NCBI RefSeq assembly: GCF_014191875.1
Contig: NZ_JACHXD010000024.1
Coordinates: forward strand, 18,002 to 82,001
DNA: 64,000 bases
Origin: Pseudoduganella violacea
Lineage (GTDB): Bacteria > Pseudomonadota > Gammaproteobacteria > Burkholderiales > Burkholderiaceae_D
Direction: 5' to 3'
Part shown: piece after piece, positions 46,402-55,006 of the stretch
Position numbering within the stretch: the stretch's first letter is position 1
How the letters are laid out: each line of letters starts with the position of its first letter
Translations under genes and position numbers: made by a program
Notes under the pieces: generated by a model
What the model was told of the DNA's origin: nothing
The model's input: the letters and a program-made list of their open reading frames with translations, nothing else
The model's database searches: none

Positions 46402-47641
46402 AGCTCAGCCACAAAAGCATGCCGGGAATCTGCAGCGCCACGATAATGCCGAATGCATAGTGATAGGCCGGCGCCGGATACGCGCCGCGCTCGGGCGTCC
46501 ACAAATTGATGATCAGCCCCATGCTCCATTGCACCACGAAGGCCAACAGGAAAACCAGCAGATTGAAGGAGGTGCTGACGCGGCCCGTCAGGTGGGACGG
46601 CACACTTTGCGCCACGATGGCGTAGTTCATGGTTGTCGCCGTGCCGAAAAAGCTGAAACCGACCGCCGCCACATAGGGATTCAGGTTCACGCCGCCGGCC
46701 ATCATCAGCTGCACCGCGACAAAGACCCAGATGCCGCAGCCGCACACCAGCAGCGGCTTGATGCCGAATTTGCCCAGATAATCGGTCAACCAGCCGAAAA
46801 ACAGCGAGCCGGCCACCATGGCCATGGCGCCCGCCAACAGCACATTGGCCACCTCGGAACGGTCCAGATGGGCCATATCGCGCAGCCAGGACCCCATCCA
46901 CAGGCTTTGCACCGCCATATATGTGGCGTGGGCCACGATGGAATACAGCGCCAGGCGCCAGAACGACCAGGAAGAATACAGATCACGTACGGCGGCCGCC
47001 ATATCGCGCAATTTGCTGGGCTGCTTGCGGCCATGCTCCGGCACCACAAAGTAAATAATGGCGCTGACCAGCAATGTGCCGATGGCCAGCGCCAAGAAGG
47101 CGCCGCGCCATTGCGTGTATTGCAGCGCGGCTTGCAAGGGCGCGGTCGAGGCCATCGCGCCCATGCCGCCAACCGACAGCAGCAACGCCGTGGCCAGGGG
47201 CAAGCGTTCCGGCGGCAGCCAGAGCGAACTGGCCTTGATCGATGCCATCAACGAACCGGCCACGCCCAGGCCGATCAGACCACGCGCCAGCACCAGCTGC
47301 TCCACGCTTTGGGCTTGCGCGAACAGCACGGCGCCGCCCGCGGCCAACAGCAGCATCGGCGCCTGCACGCGGCGTGGCCCATAGCGGTCGAGCGCCACGC
47401 CAATGGGGAGTTGGGCCGCCGCGAAAGTCAGGAAATAGGCGCCGGTGAGCAGGCCGATGCTGTCGGCGGCCAGACCCAGGTCGCGCGCCAGGTCGGGATA
47501 CACGACCGCATTGATTACGCGGTACAGGTAGGAGATGAAATGGCCCAAAGCAAAGGGCAGCAAAACGGTCGCGAGCAGGGCGCCTAAGCTGCCGCTTTTG
47601 CCGTTGGCCAGTGCGGAAGCGGGCGATTGCATGTTATCCAT
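46373..47641 (-). CDS. MFS transporter
   Basis: A 422-aa twelve-helix transporter. It has the loop motif DRYGPRRV after TM2, the helix GLIGLGVAGSLMASIKA and a second-half loop GWLTDYLGKFG. The NarK/glycerol-3-phosphate-like subfamily is possible; substrate unknown. The ATG at 47,632 is an alternative start. Its last codons overlap the LysR gene. Confidence 0.88.
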   Translation of the reverse strand: MDNMQSPASALANGKSGSLGALLATVLLPFALGHFISYLYRVINAVVYPDLARDLGLAADSIGLLTGAYFLTFAAAQLPIGVALDRYGPRRVQAPMLLLAAGGAVLFAQAQSVEQLVLARGLIGLGVAGSLMASIKASSLWLPPERLPLATALLLSVGGMGAMASTAPLQAALQYTQWRGAFLALAIGTLLVSAIIYFVVPEHGRKQPSKLRDMAAAVRDLYSSWSFWRLALYSIVAHATYMAVQSLWMGSWLRDMAHLDRSEVANVLLAGAMAMVAGSLFFGWLTDYLGKFGIKPLLVCGCGIWVFVAVQLMMAGGVNLNPYVAAVGFSFFGTATTMNYAIVAQSVPSHLTGRVSTSFNLLVFLLAFVVQWSMGLIINLWTPERGAYPAPAYHYAFGIIVALQIPGMLLWLSFKPWRRACL

Positions 47642-47717
47642 ATATTAATGCGGGACACCGGTGAAACGCATTAGTATATTGAGAAATTATCAAGTTCGCT
47701 GGGCACCGCCCATTTGC

Positions 47718-48470
47718 TCAGGCGCCGATGATCGCCTCGACTTCTGCTTTGCACTGCATTAACGCGGAAAGCAGGGCGCTTTTGTGCTCAGCGAACCGTT
47801 GTGCGGGCACGCCCAGGGAAATAGCGTACCGTTCAGTCATGCCGGTGTTAAGCGTGACGCCAATACCGCAGACACCCAAAGCGTGTTCCTCGGTATCGAC
47901 GCCGTAACCAATCTCCCGGATCGCATCGAGCTCGGCATGCAAGCGGCCGATATCTGTGATGGTGTTCGGCGTGCGCTGTTCAAGCTGACCGTCGAAAAGT
48001 CCTGCGACCGTTTCGTAAGGCAGGTCGGCAAGCAGGGCCTTACCATGCGCGGTGCAGTGAATCGGATACGCTGTTCCGATGGCGGACACCACGCGCAACT
48101 CCCGATCCGAAGCATATTGGTCCACCGATACGGCGTGTAAGCCCCGATAGACGCAGACATCTACCGTCTCCCGGGTACGGCGGCCAAGGGCCTCGGCATA
48201 TGGGCGTATGACGGTGACGACGTCAGTATGGGCCGATGCGGCAAGACGCACGATCGCAGGCCCCAGCTTCACGCCACCCTTACCGCTGGCGACCAGCTGC
48301 TGCGCCTCTAAAGCGGCAACGATACGGTGGACCGTGGTGCGCGGAAGATCCGCGCTCTTGGCAATCTGCGCCAGACTTAATCCCCCAGCCTGATTTTCCA
48401 GGGCGCGTAAGACCGCCGCTGCGCGTGCGATCACTTGCTTTCCGTTATTTCCTTCATTGTCTTCAGTCAT
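47718..48470 (-). CDS. IclR family transcriptional regulator
   Basis: A 250-aa protein with an N-terminal winged helix (LSLAQIAKSADLPRTTVHRIVAAL, quoted in part: PRTTVHRIV) and a GAF-like effector domain containing YPIHCTAHGKALLADLP and TEEHALGVCGIGV. It is divergent from a PhlG-like hydrolase gene and very probably regulates it through repeats at 48,605-48,640. Confidence 0.92.
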   Translation of the reverse strand: MTEDNEGNNGKQVIARAAAVLRALENQAGGLSLAQIAKSADLPRTTVHRIVAALEAQQLVASGKGGVKLGPAIVRLAASAHTDVVTVIRPYAEALGRRTRETVDVCVYRGLHAVSVDQYASDRELRVVSAIGTAYPIHCTAHGKALLADLPYETVAGLFDGQLEQRTPNTITDIGRLHAELDAIREIGYGVDTEEHALGVCGIGVTLNTGMTERYAISLGVPAQRFAEHKSALLSALMQCKAEVEAIIGA

Positions 48471-48576
48471 CTTGTAATTTCATCTATAAAGCGCGCGTAT
48501 CCCAGGGAAGGCATGTTCCAGCTATTCCATTGTACGGAACAAATGTCCGATTGACGATCAAAAAGGGCGGATTTCG

Positions 48577-48605
48577 TTGACATGGATTTTTTTTGTTTCT
48601 ACACT
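48577..48605 (+). promoter_or_regulatory. Sigma70 promoter of the PhlG-like gene
   Basis: Perfect -35 TTGACA (48,577-48,582), 17-bp spacer, -10 TACACT (48,600-48,605). The operator-like repeats begin at the end of the -10 box. Confidence 0.75.
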
Positions 48606-48640
48606 TGTTCCGTTATTCGGTTCATTGTTCCGCTAATCGG
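48605..48640. promoter_or_regulatory. Probable IclR operator repeats
   Basis: Direct repeat TTGTTCCGTTATTCGG (48,605) and TTGTTCCGCTAATCGG (48,625), 20 bp apart, each containing a CCG-N5-CGG palindrome. A weaker related CGGAACAAATGTCCG lies at 48,535-48,549. Confidence 0.65.
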
Positions 48641-48730
48641 ATTATTGGTGGGACTGGCTGATGGGCAAACAGTGCGGAATAACCATGAGCGACCAGCGGT
48701 CGCAATTTCAACCCAAGATTGGATAAGAAA

Positions 48731-49747
48731 ATGAGCATGATTTCACGTAGAAAACTGCTAACCACCACGCCACTGCTAGCCGCCGGTGCCATGTTGACGG
48801 CCGGTTTACCAGGCAAACTGGTGGCCGCGACGGCCACTGCAAACAGCACCGTTCAGCCGGGAGAGAAAACGCTGGTTACCTACTTCCAGGTTGCAATGCA
48901 AAAGCGCTGGCCGATCAACAAAAAACTGGTGCAGGCCAAGCCATACGCCAAGTACTTCCAGAAAGACCTGGTGGTGCCCGTCGAGATGGTTGAAGCGCTG
49001 GAAAAAGGCCCGCTGCCCAAAGAGTGGGTCATGCCACCGACTGTCGATGGTCTGAAAAATGTGATGCAGACCTTCGAGCAAGCGCCGGTTTCGGGGTATG
49101 CCCTGGTTGAAGAAGGTCCGCTGGCCTACGCGCAAAGCCGCCACGTCTTCCCGGGTGTTACCGCCAAGATGTTCGAATGGTGGTTCTGCTGGCACCCGCT
49201 GGAAAGCGAGCGCTACATGTTGTGGTTCCCCTACGCCCATATTCACAATTCGGTGAAAGATCCCAAGCGTCTGGCCGACACCAGTCTGACCTACGGCGAG
49301 CGCCTGTACGGCAACCCCAACCACATCACCGAATACATCGGCAATATGTTCCTCGACGGCGTCATCAGCTTCGATGACCCAAGCGCTTTCGGCGTGGACA
49401 AGGCCCTGATCGAGAAAGAAGGCTTCACCTTCAACGCCAGCGGCATCATCTCGCCGTGGGATGCACCGGATACCCCATTGGTGCTGATGATCCACTTGGC
49501 CCGCGACACTCCGGCCGGCCTGGAAATGATCAACCGCTACTGGATCGGCGCCCACGATTCGTTCGATCGCTTCAAGAAGTTCCCAGGCGGCGCAAGCAAG
49601 TCGAAGGCTTTGACGAGGAAGATGGGGCTGGACAAGGCGGCGCTGGAAAACTTCGCTTACGAGATGGCGCTGCACGACATGACGGAGTTCACCTGCCTGG
49701 GTAAATTCCTGGCCGACATCTACAAAGAAAACAACCCTAACAGCTAA
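48731..49747 (+). CDS. Tat-exported DAPG hydrolase (PhlG)-family protein
   Basis: A 338-aa protein. The N-terminus SRRKLLTTTPLLAAGAML is a twin-arginine signal ending near LVAA. The mature region contains GVTAKMFEWWFCWHPLESER and LWFPYAHIHN, the zinc-ligand region of 2,4-diacetylphloroglucinol hydrolases, and a C-terminal His segment (ALHDMTEF). PhlG cleaves a C-C bond of acylated phloroglucinols; this relative's substrate is unknown, and export to the periplasm is unusual since PhlG itself is cytoplasmic. It is transcribed from the TTGACA/TACACT promoter and faces an IclR regulator. Confidence 0.75.
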   Translation: MSMISRRKLLTTTPLLAAGAMLTAGLPGKLVAATATANSTVQPGEKTLVTYFQVAMQKRWPINKKLVQAKPYAKYFQKDLVVPVEMVEALEKGPLPKEWVMPPTVDGLKNVMQTFEQAPVSGYALVEEGPLAYAQSRHVFPGVTAKMFEWWFCWHPLESERYMLWFPYAHIHNSVKDPKRLADTSLTYGERLYGNPNHITEYIGNMFLDGVISFDDPSAFGVDKALIEKEGFTFNASGIISPWDAPDTPLVLMIHLARDTPAGLEMINRYWIGAHDSFDRFKKFPGGASKSKALTRKMGLDKAALENFAYEMALHDMTEFTCLGKFLADIYKENNPNS

Positions 49748-49862
49748 TTTTCTGGAGCAAAGTCCGCGCCCTTGAGCGCAGCAATTAGGTCAGTCGCAAA
49801 GAAGAATGGGCATGGCAAGCTTACGCTCCGCACACCGAGGTTAAGCAGGGGAGGCGTCACGC

Positions 49863-50032
49863 AGTCTTGCCGCCCGCCGCGCTTTGCCGAAGGCGTCAAT
49901 CTCATCGAGATCCGCTGGGGCTGCATCACCAGTGTTCGCATCTATCCGGACACTGCCGCGCTCGAAAGAACGCTGCAACGTATTGCGGCGAAGGGCACGT
50001 CTGAGGCCAAGGCCAAGCCTATCACCTCCTAG
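49863..50032 (+). pseudogene. C-terminal remnant of a SnoaL/NTF2-like protein
   Basis: The frame ending TAG at 50,030-50,032 reads FAEGVNLIEIRWG, SVRIYPDTAALERTL and ends KPITS, the usual tail of small NTF2-like proteins. The N-terminal two thirds are gone; the 115 bp before it (49,748-49,862) show nothing recognisable. Confidence 0.55.
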
Positions 50033-50120
50033 CGCGGCCGCTTCAACAGTCTTTGCCCCATGGCTAAAAACCCGGATAATAGTGCCCAATTCATTTTTGA
50101 GCACTATTTGGAACTCCCCC

Positions 50121-52322
50121 ATGGAAATTAAGGTCAACTTTCTCGATAAGCTTCGCCTGGAGGCCAAGTTCGACGACTTCACCGTGATCGCCGACCAGCC
50201 CATCCGCTACAAGGGCGACGGCTCGGCGCCTGGTCCGTTCGATTACTTCCTGGCTTCATCAGCCTTGTGCGCGGCTTACTTCGTGAAGTTGTATTGCGTA
50301 ACTCGCAATATTCCGACCGAAAACATCCGCCTGTCGCAGAACAATATTGTCGATCCGGAAAACCGCTACCAGCAGATTTTCAAGATCCAGGTCGAATTGC
50401 CGGCCGACATCTCCGCCAAGGACCGCGAAGGCATCTTGCGCTCCATCGACCGCTGCACCGTGAAAAAGGTGGTGCAGACCGGCCCCGAGTTCATCATTGA
50501 AGAGGTCGAGAACTTGGACGCCGACGCCCAGGCGCTGCTGACCATGAGTCCGTCCGCCGAGGCGAGCACCTATATCCTGGGCAAGGATCTGCCGTTGGAG
50601 CAGACTATCGCCAATATGTCGGGCCTGCTGGCTGGCCTGGGCATCAAGATTGAAATCGCTTCCTGGCGCAATATCATTCCCAATGTGTGGTCGCTGCACA
50701 TCCGCGATGCGCACTCGCCGATGTGCTTCACCAATGGCAAGGGCGCGACCAAGGAAAGCGCTTTGGCGTCGGCCCTGGGCGAGTATATCGAGCGTCTGAG
50801 CTGCAACCACTTCTATGCCGGCGAATTCTGGGGCGAAGACATCGCCAACGCGGCGTTCGTGCATTACCCGAACGAGCGCTGGTTCAAGCCTGGTCTCAAA
50901 GATGCGCTGCCGGCTGAAATCCTCGATGAGTACAGCCGGGAAGTCTACGATCCCGACGGCGAATTGCGCGGCTCGCACCTGTACGACACCAATTCCGGCA
51001 ATGTGGAGCGCGGCATCTGCTCGCTGCCCTATGTGCGCCAGTCGGACGGCGAAGTGGTGTATTTCCCGACCAATCTGGTGGAAAACCTGTTCGTCAGCAA
51101 TGGCATGAGCGCCGGCAATACGCTGGCCGAAGCGCAGGTGCAATGCCTGTCGGAGATTTTCGAAAGGGCGGTGAAACGGGAAATTCTGGAAGGTGAAATC
51201 GCCTTGCCGGAGGTGCCGCAGGAAGTGCTGGCGAAATATCCCGGCATTCTGGCCGGCATCCAGGGCCTGGAAGAGCAGGGCTTCCCGGTGCTGGTAAAGG
51301 ATGCGTCGCTGGGCGGCATTTACCCAGTGATGTGCGTCACCTTGATGAATCCGCGCACGGGCGGCGTGTTCGCCTCGTTCGGCGCGCACCCAAGTTTTGA
51401 AGTGGCGCTGGAACGCAGCCTGACGGAATTGCTGCAGGGCCGTAGTTTCGAGGGACTGAACGATTTGCCACGGCCAACCTTCGTCAGCAACGCCGTGACG
51501 GAGCCGAATAACTTCGTCGAACACTTCATCGATTCCAGCGGCATCGTGTCGTGGCGCTTCTTCAGCGCCAAATCCGATTACGATTTCGTTGAGTGGGATT
51601 TCTCCGGCCAGGGCGAAAACTCCAATGCCGAGGAAGCCGCAACTCTGTTCGGCATTCTCAAAGAGATGGGCAAGGAATCCTATATGGCGGTGTACGACGA
51701 ATTAGGCGCCACGGCCTGCCGCATCCTGGTGCCGGGCTATTCGGAAGTGTATCCAGTAGAAGACCTGATCTGGGATAACACCAATAAGGCGCTGCTGTTC
51801 CGCTCCGATATCCTGAACTTGCATCGTCTGGATGATGACAGCCTGGAATCGCTGCTGGAACGCCTGGAGAACAACGAGCTGGATGAGTACAGCGACATCG
51901 CCACCTTGATCGGCATCGAATTCGACGAGAATACGGATTGGGGCCAGCTGACGGTTCTGGAACTGAAACTGTTGATTCATCTCGCCTTGGAGCAGTTTGA
52001 AGAGGCGCATGAACTGGTGGGGGCCTTCCTGCAATACAACGACAACTCGGTCGAGCGCGGATTGTTCTACCAAGCGTTGAATGTGGTGCTGGAAGTGATG
52101 CTGGATGACGACCTGGAGTTGGACGATTACGTCGTCAACTTCCGCCGTATGTTCGGCGATGCGCGGATGGATGCGGTGATCGGGTCGGTGGAGGGCAGTG
52201 TGCGCTTCTTCGGCTTGACGCCAACCAGCATGAAACTGGAAGGCCTGGACAGGCACCAGCGCAAAATCGACAGCTACAAGAAATTGCACGTGGCTCGGGC
52301 CAAAGCGGCGGCAGCGCGCTAA
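50121..52322 (+). CDS. OsmC-YcaO fusion protein
   Basis: A 733-aa protein. Residues 1-140 are an OsmC-like domain (KGDGSAPGPFDYFLASSALCAAYF with the peroxidase-type Cys, then CTVKKVVQTGP). Residues 150-590 are a YcaO domain with the ATP-binding Glu motifs SALGEYIERLSC and QCLSEIFERAVKRE, and a TPR-like C-terminus follows, as in E. coli YcaO. E. coli YcaO supports beta-methylthiolation of ribosomal protein S12. No RiPP precursor or dehydrogenase lies next to it, so a role in RiPP synthesis is not supported. ATG 50,121 begins the OsmC fold. Confidence 0.88.
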   Translation: MEIKVNFLDKLRLEAKFDDFTVIADQPIRYKGDGSAPGPFDYFLASSALCAAYFVKLYCVTRNIPTENIRLSQNNIVDPENRYQQIFKIQVELPADISAKDREGILRSIDRCTVKKVVQTGPEFIIEEVENLDADAQALLTMSPSAEASTYILGKDLPLEQTIANMSGLLAGLGIKIEIASWRNIIPNVWSLHIRDAHSPMCFTNGKGATKESALASALGEYIERLSCNHFYAGEFWGEDIANAAFVHYPNERWFKPGLKDALPAEILDEYSREVYDPDGELRGSHLYDTNSGNVERGICSLPYVRQSDGEVVYFPTNLVENLFVSNGMSAGNTLAEAQVQCLSEIFERAVKREILEGEIALPEVPQEVLAKYPGILAGIQGLEEQGFPVLVKDASLGGIYPVMCVTLMNPRTGGVFASFGAHPSFEVALERSLTELLQGRSFEGLNDLPRPTFVSNAVTEPNNFVEHFIDSSGIVSWRFFSAKSDYDFVEWDFSGQGENSNAEEAATLFGILKEMGKESYMAVYDELGATACRILVPGYSEVYPVEDLIWDNTNKALLFRSDILNLHRLDDDSLESLLERLENNELDEYSDIATLIGIEFDENTDWGQLTVLELKLLIHLALEQFEEAHELVGAFLQYNDNSVERGLFYQALNVVLEVMLDDDLELDDYVVNFRRMFGDARMDAVIGSVEGSVRFFGLTPTSMKLEGLDRHQRKIDSYKKLHVARAKAAAAR

Positions 52323-52333
52323 GGCCAAACGTT

Positions 52334-52358
52334 ATGGCCGGGCAGGGGTCCGGCCATT
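52334..52358 (+). terminator. Hairpin after the OsmC-YcaO gene
   Basis: ATGGCCGG / CCGGCCAT stem with an eight-base loop 12 bases past the stop. There is no T run, so it may only stabilise the mRNA end. Confidence 0.45.
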
Positions 52359-52373
52359 CAAACAACACTTCCA

Positions 52374-52682
52374 ATGAATATGAATCCTAAGCTGCTGTCG
52401 AACGAGGAATACCGCGAAACGCTGTATCCGAACATGGTCAATGTCACGGAGAGTGCGGAGGAGGTGGTGGATCTGTGGGCTTATGCGGATCAGGTTATCG
52501 AAGACGCGTATCACAGCTGTACGGCTTGGGAGTGGAGGGTCGCTCACATTTACGAGACGCCGGACACAAAATACCAGCACATCGGCATTCCCGTCCCAAA
52601 GGACGATACTTATCTGGTGGTTATAGCGAACAAGCGGGAACGGAATGTCGTAGGACATTACATACTCGAACTTGGCGTTTAA
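52374..52682 (+). CDS. Hypothetical small protein
   Basis: A 102-aa acidic soluble protein, family not recognised. It contains EVVDLWAYADQVIEDAYHSC and a two-strand end (TYLVVIANKRE, GHYILELGV). No clear ribosome-binding site precedes ATG 52,374 or 52,380. Codon choice is less GC-rich than in the YcaO gene. It may be a late arrival. Confidence 0.5.
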   Translation: MNMNPKLLSNEEYRETLYPNMVNVTESAEEVVDLWAYADQVIEDAYHSCTAWEWRVAHIYETPDTKYQHIGIPVPKDDTYLVVIANKRERNVVGHYILELGV

Positions 52683-52779
52683 GACGCCGGGAAAACATAG
52701 CTAAAAGCCGGCGACGGCCAAATATTTCAGTCGAGATTACTCCTTATATTGTCGAGTTAAGTAACTGTATGGAATACTG

Positions 52780-52805
52780 TATAATTCACTGTTCAAATAA
52801 ACAGT
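52780..52805 (+). promoter_or_regulatory. Promoter with LexA (SOS) box
   Basis: -10 TATAAT at 52,780-52,785 and, three bases later, CTGTTCAAATAAACAG (52,789-52,804), an exact CTGT-N8-ACAG LexA site inside an 18-bp palindrome. It stands 19 bases before the recombinase ATG and would block transcription until SOS induction. Confidence 0.8.
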
Positions 52806-52823
52806 ATTTGCTCTCAGCCCTCG

Positions 52824-53990
52824 ATGAAGAAATTTGCACTGATCGACCTGGAACCAGCCACGGCGGCCACATTCGGCGAAGGCGAGCGGCGCCAGGGCAA
52901 TTTGACCGGTCTGCGCGATATTGCCGATGATGCCATTACCGACGCTTTAACGGACAGTGAAATTGCCCGGGAATTCATTGGCCACGGCGAACTCGGTCCC
53001 AAATCGATCGCCAATACACAAAAAGAGCTATTTCGCTTTCTGACCTGGTGCCGGGAAGAAGCCGGCAAAACGCTGCGCATGCTGACCGTGGCCGACCTGA
53101 ATGCCTACAAGGATTTTCTAAAAGAGCCGCCAGCGGATTGGATTTCGAGCACCAAATGGCCGCGCAACGATCCGCGCTACCGGCCGTTTAGCGGGCCGCT
53201 GTCCGACGCCAGCCGGCGCCAGACCATGATTGCCGTCAAGGGCTTGATGGCATTCGCCGAACAGACCGGCTATTTGCGGCGCGATCCTGGCGCCTTGGTC
53301 AAAAACGTCAAAATGCCGCACGTAAAGCGTGTGACGCGCTATTTGACCCAGCAAGCAATCTCCCTGGCCCTTGAAACGGTCAGCCGGCGCGCCGCCATCA
53401 CGCCCGCCGCCTTGCGCCAGCGCGCGCGGGACCGCTTTCTGCTGCTGGCTTACGCCCACACCGGCGCCAGGCTCAATGAAATCGTCAGCGCCGATATGGG
53501 CGCCGTGTACACCGAAGGCAATGGCCGCTGGTGGCTCGACGTGATGGGCAAAGGCGGCAAACCACGGCGCCTGCCGGTGCCGCCGGATCTGCTCGACGCC
53601 TACCGGCTGTATCGCCAGGCGTTTGAGCTGCTGCCGCAGACCGTGCGCGCGGATACCACGCCGCTGGTGCTGTCGAGCCGAAGCAAGACACCGGTAAGAA
53701 TTTCCGATGAAGCAGCGTCCGATGCTTTGAAGACCGTGTTCAAGGAGGCGGCGAGCGCAGCGGCCGCGCTGGGCGACGCGGATACGGCCGCGATCTTGCG
53801 GCAAGCGTCGACACACTGGCTGCGTCACAGCATGCTGACCAACCACGCGAACAACGGCGTGCAATTGAAGACGCTGCAGGAGACTGCCGGCCACGCGAGC
53901 ATCGCGACAACGGCCGCTTATCTGCATAAAACGGACAATGAGCGGCACGACGAGATCCTGGCATCCGTCAACGGCAAAAACATCGTTTAA
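52824..53990 (+). CDS. Tyrosine recombinase/integrase
   Basis: A 388-aa phage-integrase-type recombinase. N-terminal SAM-like core-binding domain (about residues 50-150); catalytic residues are the Arg in TGARLNEI, a Lys in MGKGGKPRRL, HWLRH, GHASIATTAAYLH with nucleophile Tyr. It is too divergent from XerC/XerD to be the housekeeping pair. The gene lies behind a perfect LexA box and 570 bp from dif, but is outside the prophage and has ordinary high-GC codon use. Whether it mobilises any element is unknown. Confidence 0.88.
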   Translation: MKKFALIDLEPATAATFGEGERRQGNLTGLRDIADDAITDALTDSEIAREFIGHGELGPKSIANTQKELFRFLTWCREEAGKTLRMLTVADLNAYKDFLKEPPADWISSTKWPRNDPRYRPFSGPLSDASRRQTMIAVKGLMAFAEQTGYLRRDPGALVKNVKMPHVKRVTRYLTQQAISLALETVSRRAAITPAALRQRARDRFLLLAYAHTGARLNEIVSADMGAVYTEGNGRWWLDVMGKGGKPRRLPVPPDLLDAYRLYRQAFELLPQTVRADTTPLVLSSRSKTPVRISDEAASDALKTVFKEAASAAAALGDADTAAILRQASTHWLRHSMLTNHANNGVQLKTLQETAGHASIATTAAYLHKTDNERHDEILASVNGKNIV

Positions 53991-54113
53991 GGCTTTTTGC
54001 GCCGAAACGTGAATATTTGCAATCGGATAAAATGCCGGCGCCAGAATTGAGGGTTGCAGCGGCACCTTTGGCGCTGGCCCTCGATTCAGATCCGATCGAC
54101 ACAACAAGACCAC

Positions 54114-54497
54114 ATGAAAACGAAAATATTAAGCATCGCCGCACTAGGAATTTTGTCGCTGATTCAAACGTCGCCATCCTTCGCGGAGAATGCCAACGGA
54201 AAAAGTCTCTACACCCAGCGGTGTGCGATGTGCCACGGCGTCGACCTCAAAGGCACTGGGCCATTGGCGAACAAGAGCAATCCGCCCACGCCGGATCTGA
54301 CGACAAGCGCCTTCAAAAAACGGCTCAACGATTACCCTGGCGTTATTGTGTCGTCAGTCATTCTTCGCCCAAACGGCGACTTGATTCCCAAAACTTTGAA
54401 AGAGAACGGCGTAAAGCTGGCGCCGTATCCCTGGAAAATTAAGGATCTGCGCGACGTGCATCAATACATGAGTGATGTGATCTCGAAAAAACGGTAG
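54114..54497 (+). CDS. Periplasmic c-type cytochrome
   Basis: A 127-aa protein with a signal peptide (cleavage near SFA/ENANG, residue 24), the haem motif CAMCH near residue 38 and a candidate axial Met in HQYMSD. It looks like a class I monohaem cytochrome, an electron carrier in the periplasm. The partner is not identifiable. Confidence 0.85.
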   Translation: MKTKILSIAALGILSLIQTSPSFAENANGKSLYTQRCAMCHGVDLKGTGPLANKSNPPTPDLTTSAFKKRLNDYPGVIVSSVILRPNGDLIPKTLKENGVKLAPYPWKIKDLRDVHQYMSDVISKKR

Positions 54498-54568
54498 TTT
54501 GGACCACCGATGGAACCGTTCGATCTTCGTTTGCACAAGGCACGGCGCGCGCGGCTTCCACATCCATA

Positions 54569-54596
54569 TGTTCGCATAATTTATATTATGTCAAAT
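54569..54596 (+). other. dif: Chromosomal dif site / left prophage attachment site
   Basis: XerC arm TGTTCGCATAA, centre TTTATA, XerD arm TTATGTCAAAT, differing from E. coli dif at only a few positions. It is the XerCD resolution site of the chromosome terminus and the left boundary of the filamentous prophage. Confidence 0.85.
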
Positions 54597-54670
54597 GGCG
54601 AACTGATCCCAGTTCAGGTAAAACCAGCTTCCTCGCAACCTCGACCCGCCTCTAACGACCCTCTCTATTT

Positions 54671-54943
54671 TCAACTTTCCACCTTGAAATCGCCCCGCCT
54701 CAACCGCTCCGACACCGCATAACATCGAACGTCATCCCCCAAACATCGCTTGCACAATCTTGAGCGCAGACAATACCGCGCCTCCTTTACTGCCCACTTA
54801 GGCACGCCACATAAATACATCATCTGCGCCAGCACCCTTGTTCGATTTACCGCCTTCCAATTCGTCCCACGCGAATTTCGTATAAGCCAGTACTGCTGAC
54901 GAAATTCCGCCTCAACCACCGACAACAGCTCACCAAATCCCAT
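54671..54943 (-). CDS. Phage protein at left end, function unknown
   Basis: A 90-aa basic protein with four cysteines (YLCGVPKWA, RLCKRCLGDDVRCYA) perhaps forming a small metal knot. ATG 54,943 is the likely start (a longer 94-aa form begins at 54,955). The palindrome TTTCCAAATGGAAA lies 17 bases upstream, so the phage repressor probably controls it separately from Rep. A lysogeny-related or replication-accessory role is possible. Confidence 0.65.
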   Translation of the reverse strand: MGFGELLSVVEAEFRQQYWLIRNSRGTNWKAVNRTRVLAQMMYLCGVPKWAVKEARYCLRSRLCKRCLGDDVRCYAVSERLRRGDFKVES

Positions 54944-54959
54944 GTTGACCCACATGACA

Positions 54960-54973
54960 TTTCCAAATGGAAA
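54960..54973. promoter_or_regulatory. Phage repressor-type operator, left copy
   Basis: TTTCCAAATGGAAA palindrome between the Rep stop and the 90-aa gene start; same core as the site at 62,248. Confidence 0.7.
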
Positions 54974-55006
54974 TAATAACCTATTTATTTAATAGTTGCG
55001 TTAAAG

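Noticed and set aside
50121..52682. YcaO gene plus small gene at 52,374 as a RiPP cluster
   Set aside because: The 102-aa protein has no leader/core layout or Cys/Ser/Thr-rich end, and the YcaO has the housekeeping OsmC-YcaO form.
54510..54722. A 70-codon plus-strand frame spanning dif
   Set aside because: It crosses the attachment site and has no domain; the conserved sequence there is the dif site itself.
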